Positions 1-6,353 of a DNA stretch of 10,074 nt are shown piece by piece. The position numbers and the translations under genes were made by a program. Source of the DNA: Microcystis sp. T1-4 (GTDB lineage Bacteria > Cyanobacteriota > Cyanobacteriia > Cyanobacteriales > Microcystaceae); NCBI RefSeq assembly GCF_000297435.1, contig NZ_CAIP01000143.1:1-10074 (forward strand), in the 5' to 3' direction. The notes under the pieces were generated by a model that was not told the origin of the DNA, did not search any database, and worked only from the letters and a program-made list of their open reading frames with translations. Every line of letters begins with the position of its first letter. Within the stretch, counting starts at the first letter, position 1.

Positions 1-8
1 AGAAAATA

Positions 9-180
<172 letters not shown>

Positions 181-962
181 TAATAGACATTGGGGAAATT
201 CTCTTGGAAATGCGATCGGTAATCGACGGGGCGATCGATGTAACCACCGAAGCGAGGGCCGATGATACCCCACTGTACGACATCAGTAAAATCAACTTCG
301 AGCGTCTGAAACAGGAATTCGCTAATAGCGATCGCAAGAATACCACCGTCCAAACTCTCAAAAACGCCATCGAAAATCGTCTCCGAACAATGCTCGAGCA
401 GAATCTGCAACGGACGAACTTTCAAGAGCATTACGAGCGGATCATCGCTGATTATAATTTCGAGAAGGAGCGGGTGGCGATCAAACAGACCTTCGAGGCC
501 TTATTAGAATTCATTCAGGAACTCGATCAAGAGTCCCAACGGGCGGTTAGCGAGGGATTAGACGAGGAATCCCTGGCCCTGTTCGACCTTTTAACCAAAG
601 AGAATCTATCACCGCAAGACATTGAAAAAATTAAACAGATCCCCACGCAGCTTTTGAAAACCCTAAAACAAGAGAAACTAAAGATCGATCGTTGGCCAGA
701 TAAAGAATCCAGTCGGGCGGAGGTTAAAACTACTATTCACAACTTTTTATACAGCGATAATACTGGTTTACCCGTCGATCTCTACACGGAAGAAGAAGTG
801 GAAGAAAAAACGGAAGAAGTCTTCCGCCACATCCGGCGAGTTTATCCGAGTCTGCCTTCGCCTTATTACAGTGCGGCTGCCTAGATTCTGGACTGTCCAT
901 ATTTCGCTTTTCCGAAGTTGCTGATTTTAGCTCTAATAATCACCACCGTTCCTAAATATTTG

Positions 963-992
963 GGCTCTCCTCGACTTTGTGTGATAATCAGT
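963..992 (+). mobile_element. ISL3-like terminal repeat remnant
   Basis: GGCTCTCC followed by TTTGTGTGATAA resembles the left end of the elements at 1054 and 3398 (GGCTCTTC, then TTCTGTGTGATAAG), with most positions matching over about 25 bases. No matching right end was found before the glycosyltransferase gene. This is probably a decayed end of an insertion sequence or a related MITE. The 885-962 stretch before it holds nothing I recognise. Confidence 0.45.
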
Positions 993-1053
993 GCTGATCA
1001 TTCTTAGGAGTCTTGCCAGACAAGGCTTTAAAGACTATGTTTCCAGAAAATTA

Positions 1054-1194
1054 GGCTCTTCTAGGTTCTGTGTGATAAGTTTAACTTACATAGGATCGAT
1101 CTTTGTGTCCTCTGTGTCTCTGTGGTTCCCTCCACTCCCTCGCCAGCAGGACTGTATCTCAGAATACATTTTACCCACCAAATCCAAAAGAGCC
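1054..1194 (+). mobile_element. ISL3-type MITE, copy 1 (141 bp, 8-bp target duplication)
   Basis: The element starts GGCTCTTC and ends AAGAGCC. It is flanked by a perfect 8-bp direct repeat GAAAATTA at 1046-1053 and 1195-1202, the target-site duplication of its insertion. GGCTCTT-type ends and 8-bp duplications are typical of the ISL3 family. A close direct copy lies at 3398-3541; both share CTAGGTTCTGTGTGATAAG at the left and ATACATTTTACCCACCAAA near the right. The short open frame that can be drawn through it is not a gene. Confidence 0.9.
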
Positions 1195-1230
1195 GAAAAT
1201 TATCGGCCCTTGTTGATCGTTTAAGTCCCA

Positions 1231-2187
1231 TTAAGAATAAATAGGGTCTTTTTCCAGCAATCCTAGCAATTTTTGCATTTTAATCCAAGCTCTTCTCATT
1301 TGCCAGAATTTACTTTTTTCCATGGCGGCTATTTTACTGTCAGCTTCTCGATAATCCAATTGGGTTTTTTGCAATTCTTGTTGCAATTCTTGCTCATTAA
1401 TTTCTAATTGTTTAATTCGTTCTCTGGCCCGTTCCAACTGAGCGAATATATCGACTCTTAAGGTGACCAAAGCAGCAAAAATGGCTTGGATATTTTGGGA
1501 GTAAAGTTGGGGATGATTATCAAAAAGTTGGGTATAGGAATAAATATATTGTTCTGCGGTCATTGAGCGACTCATAGAAGCAGCTTTTTGCCGATAGAAA
1601 AATAACACTTCCGGGATACGATAGACTTCTCGACCTAATTCGATCAGAGATAACCAAAAATCGTGATCTTCCCAACCATAAATTAAATTAGTATTATAGC
1701 CCCCCACAGTTTCCCAATCAGATTTCCGAAACAAACCGGAGCAAAATATCATATTATCTACTAATATATCGGGAAATTTATACTCAGGCAGCGGCCAAGT
1801 TCCTTGTTTATCCCCAAAATACTCCGCTTCGCAATAAACTATCCCTAATTGCTGATTACCTTCTAGCAAAGTAACCGCTTTTTCTAGATAGGAATCGGCA
1901 ATTTTATCATCGGCATCAAGGGGAAGAATATAGGTTCCTTGTCCTTGGGCAATTCCTAGATTTCTCGCTGTGGCAACCCCTTGATTTTCTGTGCGGATGA
2001 TCCGGGTTTTTGGCTGTTGATAATCTTGTAAAATCTCGATGGTTTCCGGTTCTGTGGAGCCATCATCAATGACAAGGATTTCAAAATCTTGGTATGTTTG
2101 TACCAAAATAGATGCGATCGCATCATCGAGATAGGAACCTTGATTATAGCAAGGAATAATTACGGAAACTTGAGGAGCATGACTCAT
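1231..2187 (-). CDS. Glycosyltransferase family 2 (GT-A fold)
   Basis: This is a probable inverting sugar transferase using a nucleotide-sugar donor, likely for surface polysaccharide or glycan decoration; donor and acceptor cannot be told. The start used here is ATG at 2187 (MSHAPQ), with GGGAGAG 11 bases upstream; a TTG three codons earlier is possible. The N-terminus has the GT2 pattern VSVIIPCYNQG and LVIDDGS, then the DxD-type metal site DADD (about residues 91-94) and the WEDHDF motif (about 172-177) typical of the acceptor/base region. Residues about 250-290 form a Glu/Gln-rich coiled coil, followed by a basic tail (SKFWQMRRAWIKMQKLLG) of a kind often seen in cyanobacterial GT2 proteins. 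The catalytic motifs look intact. The gene stands alone, divergent from the small gene at 2457. Confidence 0.88.
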   Translation of the reverse strand: MSHAPQVSVIIPCYNQGSYLDDAIASILVQTYQDFEILVIDDGSTEPETIEILQDYQQPKTRIIRTENQGVATARNLGIAQGQGTYILPLDADDKIADSYLEKAVTLLEGNQQLGIVYCEAEYFGDKQGTWPLPEYKFPDILVDNMIFCSGLFRKSDWETVGGYNTNLIYGWEDHDFWLSLIELGREVYRIPEVLFFYRQKAASMSRSMTAEQYIYSYTQLFDNHPQLYSQNIQAIFAALVTLRVDIFAQLERARERIKQLEINEQELQQELQKTQLDYREADSKIAAMEKSKFWQMRRAWIKMQKLLGLLEKDPIYS

Positions 2188-2359
2188 TGGGGGCAATTCT
2201 CTCCCACTCGGGCAAAAACTAGGTTATCAATAGCTTATCCCAAAAGTTCCCCTTTCTCATTTTTCTACGTCGAGGAAGTGTTGATATCCCCACTCGCAAT
2301 TTCGGGATAGTAGGACATATTATGGATAAATCCTTAAATTATTCTAATTGCTAGACAAA

Positions 2360-2377
2360 ATCACCCAATTGGGTGAT
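2360..2377. promoter_or_regulatory. Perfect 18-bp palindrome between divergent genes
   Basis: ATCACCCAATTGGGTGAT is a perfect dyad in the 269-bp gap between the divergent glycosyltransferase gene (start 2187) and the DUF2949-like gene (start 2457). The size and place suit an operator for a dimeric regulator. Read on the minus strand it is followed by TTTT, so a short terminator or attenuator ahead of the glycosyltransferase is the alternative. I see nothing else definite in this gap. Confidence 0.4.
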
Positions 2378-2456
2378 CCCCGTGAGGGAAGTATCTCTTT
2401 TTAATAGAGGATAAGTTATTCAATAATCCGATTATCGTTACAAATGATACTTAATC

Positions 2457-2648
2457 ATGGAAGCTCATCAACAAAAACAACTCCGCCTTTTTCTCTTGGA
2501 AAAATTAGCAATTTCCCCCCGTTCCCTCGATATGGCCCTGCGTCTCTGTGAAGCATCGGTGGGTTCATTACCGATGGTTTTATGGCAGTACGGGTTAATC
2601 GATTTGTCGCAATTGAATCAAGTTTTTGACTGGATGGAAACTGTCTAA
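2457..2648 (+). CDS. Small DUF2949-like cyanobacterial protein (63 aa)
   Basis: This is a 63-residue soluble protein of unknown function that fits the DUF2949 family, which as far as I know is confined to cyanobacteria. It has a charged helical start (KQLRLFLLEKLAIS), a middle helix (SLDMALRLCE) and the family-like ending LPMVLWQYGLIDLSQL followed by a short helix. It has no signal peptide, membrane segment or catalytic motif. The length matches the family, so it is complete. The ATG at 2457 has no clear Shine-Dalgarno, as is common in this genome. It is probably transcribed alone from the AT-rich gap upstream. The family call is from recall of the pattern. Confidence 0.8.
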   Translation: MEAHQQKQLRLFLLEKLAISPRSLDMALRLCEASVGSLPMVLWQYGLIDLSQLNQVFDWMETV

Positions 2649-2688
2649 TTATTTTCCAATAATAGTTCGTTAATTATCATTTTTATTA

Positions 2689-2856
2689 AGAGAACTGACC
2701 AATCCCCAGAGCGGCAATTTATTTAATTTTATCCCCCTGGATTAAGTCGCGTTAAGGTTTACCATAGCCGAAAACCTCACCTTTGCTGGCACTAATTAAA
2801 CTGGCTATCATCCGCTATTCCCCCCGTTTTAATTCGAGATTTATCTGGTCTAACAT
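2689..2856 (-). pseudogene. Possible relic of an ABC-transporter ATPase
   Basis: Reading the minus strand in one frame from 2856 gives MLDQINLELKRGE, a stop, RMIASLISASKGEVFGYGKP, a stop, RDLIQGDKIK, a stop, then IAALGIGQFS. LDxINLELKRGE resembles the segment just before Walker A in ABC ATPases, and LISASKGEVFGYGKP resembles the segment after it (LxxPTSGEVxxxGKP). The Walker A stretch itself is missing between them and three in-frame stops are present. If the reading is right, this is a dead fragment with an internal deletion. The match is short and from recall, so it may be chance. It lies just downstream of the narM-like gene, and nothing else is visible in the 2649-2913 gap. Confidence 0.3.
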
Positions 2857-2913
2857 AATAATTTATCCACTTGATCGCCTTTTTGCTTGTCATGACAGTA
2901 AGATAGGAAGAAA

Positions 2914-3372
2914 TTAGTCATCGACTATATGGAACTCTTTTAGGGCCGGATAAAAGTTAAGATTTTCGTGGCTAGGACGACTGAGTTTAATCAGGGCAAA
3001 CCGTTGGGAGGGTGGCAATTTTTGCCATTGTTCTAAACTAATTTCGATCTGGAATTCTCGGGCTTTTTCTAGGACTGTATCGGGAATCTGGCTATCATCT
3101 AGCCAAGGGGGATGGGGATCTATCGCTAGTTCTCCCGGGGGAGTGCCAGTTTTTTCGGTGATTAATTTTTGCAGAAAATCTCGATAGATTTTGGCTTCTG
3201 CTGCCGTCGTACAAGCCATATTAACTAATACCATTCTTTCTGGTTGAGTTAACTGCATCCAATGGGATAATTTTAATTTAACTCCACAGGTATCTAGTTT
3301 CATTCTTACGGTCATCGGGATACAACGTAAGGAGTCAACAAATTCGGACTCAAATTCAAAAAAGGTGGTCAT
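2914..3372 (-). CDS. narM: NarM-like nitrate reductase-associated protein
   Basis: This 152-residue soluble protein resembles the cyanobacterial nitrate reductase-associated family (Nitr_red_assoc; NarM in Synechococcus, needed for active nitrate reductase). Visible signs are the opening FEFESEFVDSLRCIPMTVRMKLD, read here in parts, the LSHWMQL and TQPERMVLVNM segments, and a second half that repeats the same layout (IEISLEQWQKLPPSQRFALIKLSRP). The two W-containing segments look like an internal duplication. It probably helps assembly or cofactor loading of NarB; the exact action is not settled. The ATG at 3372 has no clear Shine-Dalgarno. The gene follows cupin and tyrA on the same strand, but a MITE ends 25 bp before its start, so its own promoter may have been displaced. 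No nitrate genes are visible nearby. Confidence 0.82.
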   Translation of the reverse strand: MTTFFEFESEFVDSLRCIPMTVRMKLDTCGVKLKLSHWMQLTQPERMVLVNMACTTAAEAKIYRDFLQKLITEKTGTPPGELAIDPHPPWLDDSQIPDTVLEKAREFQIEISLEQWQKLPPSQRFALIKLSRPSHENLNFYPALKEFHIVDD

Positions 3373-3397
3373 ATAATTTTATCGGTTTAGTAACTGG

Positions 3398-3541
3398 GCT
3401 CTTCTAGGTTCTGTGTGATAAGTTTAATTGACATAGGATCGATCGATCTTTGTGTCCTTTGTGTCTTTGTGGTTCGTTCCACCCCCTCGCTAGGATAAAT
3501 GTATCTTAAAATACATTTTACCCACCAAAGCTGGGAGAGCC
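3398..3541 (+). mobile_element. ISL3-type MITE, copy 2 (144 bp, 8-bp target duplication)
   Basis: This is a direct copy of the element at 1054-1194, running from GCTCTTC to AGAGCC. The 8-bp repeat GTAACTGG flanks it at 3390-3397 and 3542-3549; the last G of the left copy doubles as the first G of the GGCTCT end. It differs from copy 1 by substitutions and small indels, for example GATCGATCGATC against GATCGATC. It fills the tyrA-narM gap on the minus strand. Confidence 0.88.
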
Positions 3542-3557
3542 GTAACTGGGCAAAATG

Positions 3558-4403
3558 TTATTTTTGTTGAATCAAATCGTCTCTATATTGCTGACTAGAA
3601 ATGAGAATTTTCTCTAGTTCCTGCCATTGTTCTCCTGCAATATAGTCAATAATTTGATCAAGATTTTGCCGATAATTTGCCAAGGTTATCAATAAAGCTT
3701 GACGATTGTATTGAGCCATCATTAAACCTAATTCGGGATTGCCACCACCGACGCGACTGGTATCGCGAAAACCAGAACTAGCTAAATTTTCCGCTAATTC
3801 GCGAATATTCGGGTCTTGTTCTTGCGCGCAAGCTTGGATTAAACTGGTACTAATCATTACTGGCAGATGGGAAATCCAGGCCACGGCTCGATCGTGTTCT
3901 TCGGGGGAGGAATAGTAAATTTTACAGCCTAACTTGTGTACTATTTTAGTTAGGATTTCTAGGGCAAAGTTAGGGGTAGATTCAAGGGGAGTAATCAGAT
4001 AGGGGGTATTGACAAATAAACCCAATTGTGCTGCATTAATTCCCTGTTCGGTTTTCCCGGCCATAGGATGACTACCGACAAAATTGGGCCACAATTGACT
4101 ACAATTGGCGACGATTGCCCCTTTAACCGATCCCACATCGGTGACAATGGCTTGGGGTTTTAAATAGGGAGTTAATTTGTGCAAAGTTGGCACAATTAAA
4201 TGTATGGGAGTACAGATAAAGATTAAATCGGCAGTAGCCAATAATTCTAAACTGGTGCTGGATTCGTCTACCACTCCTTTTTCTACGGCGATATCACAGG
4301 TGGATTGTTGACGGGAAACTCCCAAAACCTTATAAGCTTGTGATCGAAAATCTAACCCCAAGGAACCACCGATTAAGCCCAGTCCGATAATGCCAATATT
4401 CAT
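3558..4403 (-). CDS. tyrA: TyrA: prephenate/arogenate dehydrogenase
   Basis: It oxidatively decarboxylates arogenate (or prephenate) in tyrosine synthesis in the cytoplasm. At 281 residues it is a full-length single-domain TyrA without fused chorismate mutase or ACT domain. The N-terminal Rossmann fold has the dinucleotide loop GLGLIGGSLG (residues 7-16). VTDVGSVKG (87-95) is followed by FVGSHPMAGKTEQG with the catalytic-type His112, and the helical C-terminal dimerisation half includes GFRDTSRVGGGNPELG with Arg213 and Arg217. These positions match what I recall of the NADP-dependent arogenate dehydrogenase of Synechocystis, so arogenate with NADP is the likely preference; the sequence alone does not prove it. 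The ATG at 4403 lies 5 bp after the cupin stop, so the two are almost surely cotranscribed. Confidence 0.93.
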   Translation of the reverse strand: MNIGIIGLGLIGGSLGLDFRSQAYKVLGVSRQQSTCDIAVEKGVVDESSTSLELLATADLIFICTPIHLIVPTLHKLTPYLKPQAIVTDVGSVKGAIVANCSQLWPNFVGSHPMAGKTEQGINAAQLGLFVNTPYLITPLESTPNFALEILTKIVHKLGCKIYYSSPEEHDRAVAWISHLPVMISTSLIQACAQEQDPNIRELAENLASSGFRDTSRVGGGNPELGLMMAQYNRQALLITLANYRQNLDQIIDYIAGEQWQELEKILISSQQYRDDLIQQK

Positions 4404-4408
4404 TAGTT

Positions 4409-4771
4409 TTACTCAAAGATAATTTCGTCTTCCACTCGCCAAGCGGGATCAACAATGCACAAAAAAACTAAGGGTTCCTCCCCACAATTATGAATATATT
4501 GTTTAGCCAGAGGAGGTATATAAATGGCAGCACCGACGGTCACTAATTGCACTTCCTCATCGATGTGCATTTCCCCTTGTCCTTGCAGAATATAATAAAC
4601 CTCCGCAGTTTTTAAAGCGTGGGGAGTAGAAGTTTCCCCCACATCTACCTGGGCATGGGCTAAACTATAACGTAGATTTAACGGCTGTTTATCGGGATGC
4701 AATAACTCCCGTAATCGGGTATGATCACCGGCGATGAATTCCTCACATTCGAGCAGTTTTCTGATTAACAT
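4409..4771 (-). CDS. Cupin-domain protein (120 aa)
   Basis: This is a single-domain cupin, a small beta-barrel that usually binds a metal; the substrate is unknown. Cupin motif 1 appears as G45 to G64: GETSTPHALKTAEVYYILQG, with His51 and Glu57. The second motif-1 histidine is replaced by Leu53. Motif 2 runs from G80 through P86 to His94-Asn95, so three of the four usual ligands remain. A three-ligand site, altered metal, or non-enzymatic sensing or isomerase-type role are all possible. There is no signal peptide. It is the first gene of the cupin-tyrA pair and starts at ATG 4771, divergent from the SRPBCC gene. Confidence 0.85.
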   Translation of the reverse strand: MLIRKLLECEEFIAGDHTRLRELLHPDKQPLNLRYSLAHAQVDVGETSTPHALKTAEVYYILQGQGEMHIDEEVQLVTVGAAIYIPPLAKQYIHNCGEEPLVFLCIVDPAWRVEDEIIFE

Positions 4772-4875
4772 AGTAAAATTAGACCTCGAAGATTGTTTTT
4801 ATTTTATCATTGAGTTAAAGACTAAAGACTAATAGCCGTTATCATAGAAATATTCAGCATCGCCAGAATTAACGA
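4772..4875. promoter_or_regulatory. Divergent promoter region of cupin-tyrA and the SRPBCC gene
   Basis: This 104-bp AT-rich gap must hold both promoters. On the plus strand TATCAT at 4840-4845 is a plausible -10. On the minus strand TAAAAT at 4799-4804 is a plausible -10 for the cupin gene. Neither has a good -35. The direct repeat AAAGACT AAAGACT at 4818-4831 sits between them and could be a binding site or chance. Confidence 0.35.
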
Positions 4876-5328
4876 ATGACTTGGTTAGAACATAGTGTAC
4901 AAGTAGAAGTGGACGCGCCGATCGATCTGGTTTGGGAGCTCTGGTCAGATTTAGAACAAATGCCCCACTGGATGAAATGGATCGAATCGGTGAAAATTCT
5001 CGAGGAGGAGCCAGAGCTTTCCCGTTGGAAGTTAGCCAGTGGTGGTTTAGAATTTACTTGGTTGTCACGGATACTGAAAATTGTCCCCCATCAGATGATT
5101 CAATGGGAATCCGTGGACGGGTTGCCTAACCGCGGGGCAATTCGTTTTTATGACCGTCATGGTAGGAGTATTGTGCGACTGACAGCAGCCTATGCTATAC
5201 CTGGTTGGTTAGGAAAATTGATGGATAATCTTTTCCTCGGTCGAGTGGTAGAATCAACCCTGCAAGCCGATCTAGAGCGTTTTCGCCTTTATGCGCTCAA
5301 TATTGTCAATAATACACCGCCAAGGTGA
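4876..5328 (+). CDS. SRPBCC-fold (cyclase/dehydrase-like) protein
   Basis: This 150-residue protein of the START/Bet v 1-like SRPBCC superfamily has a helix-grip fold around a hydrophobic pocket. Signs are the first strand HSVQVEVDAPIDLVWELWSD, the LEQMPHWMKWIESVKILEE segment, the strand series ending in IQWESVDGLPNRGAIRFYDR, and the long C-terminal helix VVESTLQADLERFRLYAL. The ligand is unknown. In cyanobacteria such proteins can lie beside the zeta-carotene desaturase gene, which suggests a lipid or carotenoid link, but no such gene is present here. The ATG at 4876 has no clear Shine-Dalgarno. The gene is intact, and a mobile element begins 17 bp beyond its stop. Confidence 0.85.
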   Translation: MTWLEHSVQVEVDAPIDLVWELWSDLEQMPHWMKWIESVKILEEEPELSRWKLASGGLEFTWLSRILKIVPHQMIQWESVDGLPNRGAIRFYDRHGRSIVRLTAAYAIPGWLGKLMDNLFLGRVVESTLQADLERFRLYALNIVNNTPPR

Positions 5329-5345
5329 GGTAATCATTAGCAGTA

Positions 5346-5450
5346 AGCTGTTGACTATCTAAAACACTTGTTAAGACTGTCTATGAACAAGGAGAGGTGG
5401 GTAGCATTTGTACTAAAATTTCCCGTGCGCGGTTTTAAGGCAGTACAGCT
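5346..5450 (+). mobile_element. MITE family C, copy 1 (TA-flanked, about 105 bp)
   Basis: It starts AGCTGTTGAC and ends GCAGTACAGCT, with TA at 5344-5345 and 5451-5452. Its left end matches the element at 6028 (AGCTGTT, then TAAA, then CTTGTTRAGAC in the same order and spacing). Its right end matches too (TTTAA, then GC, then AGCT followed by TA). It lacks the heptamer array found in the other copy. The identification rests on that pairing. Confidence 0.6.
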
Positions 5451-5587
5451 TATTGCTGACTACGGACGACCGACTCCCCAAAACGGAAACTTTCTACCTC
5501 ACCATGAAGATAACTGCCATAAGATTTAAGAGACTGTTTAGCAATAAACTGGATAGACTCGCTTGACAAAATTTTTTTAGACAGATA
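5450..5587 (-). pseudogene. Orphan C-terminal gene fragment, unidentified
   Basis: The minus strand is open for 45 codons and ends at a TAA whose first two bases are the element's flanking TA. It includes SESIQFIAKQSLKSYGSYLH and GEVESFRFGESVVRSQQ. It has no ATG, and the frame is closed upstream by a TAA at 5590-5588, exactly at the left edge of MITE copy 2. Removing the element at 5346-5450 would replace the stop and extend the protein by two residues to the next stop. It looks like a gene tail cut by two insertions. I do not recognise the family, and an open frame of this length could be chance. Confidence 0.3.
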
Positions 5588-5590
5588 TTA

Positions 5591-5768
5591 GAGTTCTTGC
5601 ATAATTAATTTTCGAGAGTGCAAAAATGAGAAAAATAGACATAAAATTGCATAAAATCTCTAAATAGAGCATTTAATTGATTAATGCTCATTCTTAATTC
5701 TCCTGACTCCTGACTACTGGCGCCTGACTCCTCACCTAACGGAAGATTTTTGATTTTTGCAAGAGGTC
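5591..5768 (-). mobile_element. MITE family A, copy 2 (inverted, about 178 bp)
   Basis: On the reverse strand it is collinear with the element at 9-180. Its ends are GAGTTCTTGCA at the left and TGCAAGAGGTC at the right, two mismatches apart as inverted repeats, with TA at 5589-5590 and 5769-5770. The heptamer array is degenerate here (about 5699-5733) and includes TCCTGACTCCTGACT. Its right end sits directly on the broken rfbH fragment. Confidence 0.8.
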
Positions 5769-6027
5769 TATTGCACACAATTCTTGCTCTTCGGCCAATT
5801 TAGTGGCCTTAAGTGCCTTAACTTCCCCTAAACTAGGGGAAAAACAACTTAAACTGGGGTATGAAGTCATTACCGTCGCCGCCGGTTTCCCGACCACAGT
5901 TAATCCCACTTTTAAAATCAGCTAATTCCCGTCTTTTTAGACGTTAAATTACCCGGTTATGACCTCGACATCGAGCAGCTAGAACCGGCCTTGTCAGAGA
6001 AGACTAAAGCGATTATGATCGCTCATA

Positions 6028-6144
6028 AGCTGTTAAGCATTTAAATTGCTTGTTGAGACGAGGCAAGAGGCAAGAGGCAACAGTAAAGGGATTGGGGGAG
6101 ATTCGGCTAATCTTAAGAATAAGTGCTTTAAATGCGTCTTAGCT
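6028..6144 (+). mobile_element. MITE family C, copy 2, inserted in rfbH (117 bp)
   Basis: The inverted ends are AGCTGTTAAGCATTTAAATT at the left and, read on the reverse strand, AGCTAAGACGCATTTAAAGC at the right; they share AGCT and GCATTTAAA at matching places. The element is flanked by TA at 6026-6027 and 6145-6146. Removing it with one TA restores codons for IAHTLGN in rfbH exactly, which fixes both boundaries and the TA duplication. It holds no gene. A short heptamer array lies in its middle. Confidence 0.92.
6061..6079. repeat. Heptamer array (AGGCAAG x2 plus AGGCAA)
   Basis: Nearly three units of AGGCAAG lie in the interior of the MITE in rfbH. On the reverse strand this is the same heptamer as the array at 9999-10028. 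Confidence 0.8.
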
Positions 6145-6309
6145 TACCCTGGGAAATCGGTTTAATTTAGAAGCGGTGATGGCTTTTGCTGAAAAACATC
6201 ACCTCTGGGTAGTTGAGGATAACTGTGATGCGGTAGGAAGTCTCTATAATCAGGGTTTTATCCCTAGAAAAGTCCCCGTTTACTTAATAAAGAAAATTGG
6301 ACAAATTTA

Positions 6310-6315
6310 TATAAT
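6310..6315 (+). promoter_or_regulatory. Candidate -10 box of the cbiT-cdsA-cobA/hemD operon
   Basis: A perfect TATAAT lies 38 bp before the cbiT ATG, just after the rfbH remnant. No convincing -35 is found at the right spacing, which is common in cyanobacteria. If it is used, the promoter lies in sequence bordering the dead gene. Confidence 0.4.
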
Positions 6316-6353
6316 AATGCTTGGTAGTGAAGCTTCTCAATAATTGACCCCCC

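Larger units (their letters stand above)
5771..6258 (+). pseudogene. rfbH: rfbH-like sugar dehydratase, broken fragment
   Basis: Joined conceptually, this encodes a central piece of a DegT/DnrJ/EryC1/StrS-fold, PLP-type enzyme resembling CDP-4-dehydro-6-deoxyglucose 3-dehydratase (RfbH/E1), used for deoxysugars of surface polysaccharides. Frame one (from 5773) gives SSANLVALSALTSPKLGEKQ, then EVITVAAGFPTTVNP. A one-base deletion near 5908-5915 shifts the frame, which continues as NQLIPVFLDVKLPGYDLDIE and KTKAIMIAH. A MITE (6028-6144) interrupts here, and the protein resumes as TLGN, then FNLEAVMAFAEKHHLWVVED and NCDAVGSLYN. The start is cut off by MITE copy 2 and homology ends near 6258, before the active-site His region of RfbH. 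Only about 120 of some 430 residues remain, so it is certainly non-functional. The family call is firm, the exact substrate less so. Confidence 0.85.

Noticed and set aside
991..1224. Open frame of 77 codons on the plus strand
   Set aside because: It runs through the ISL3-type MITE and its flanks and shows no protein-like pattern.
5773..5910. Intact small aminotransferase-like gene
   Set aside because: The frame breaks by a one-base deletion and both ends of the gene are absent.
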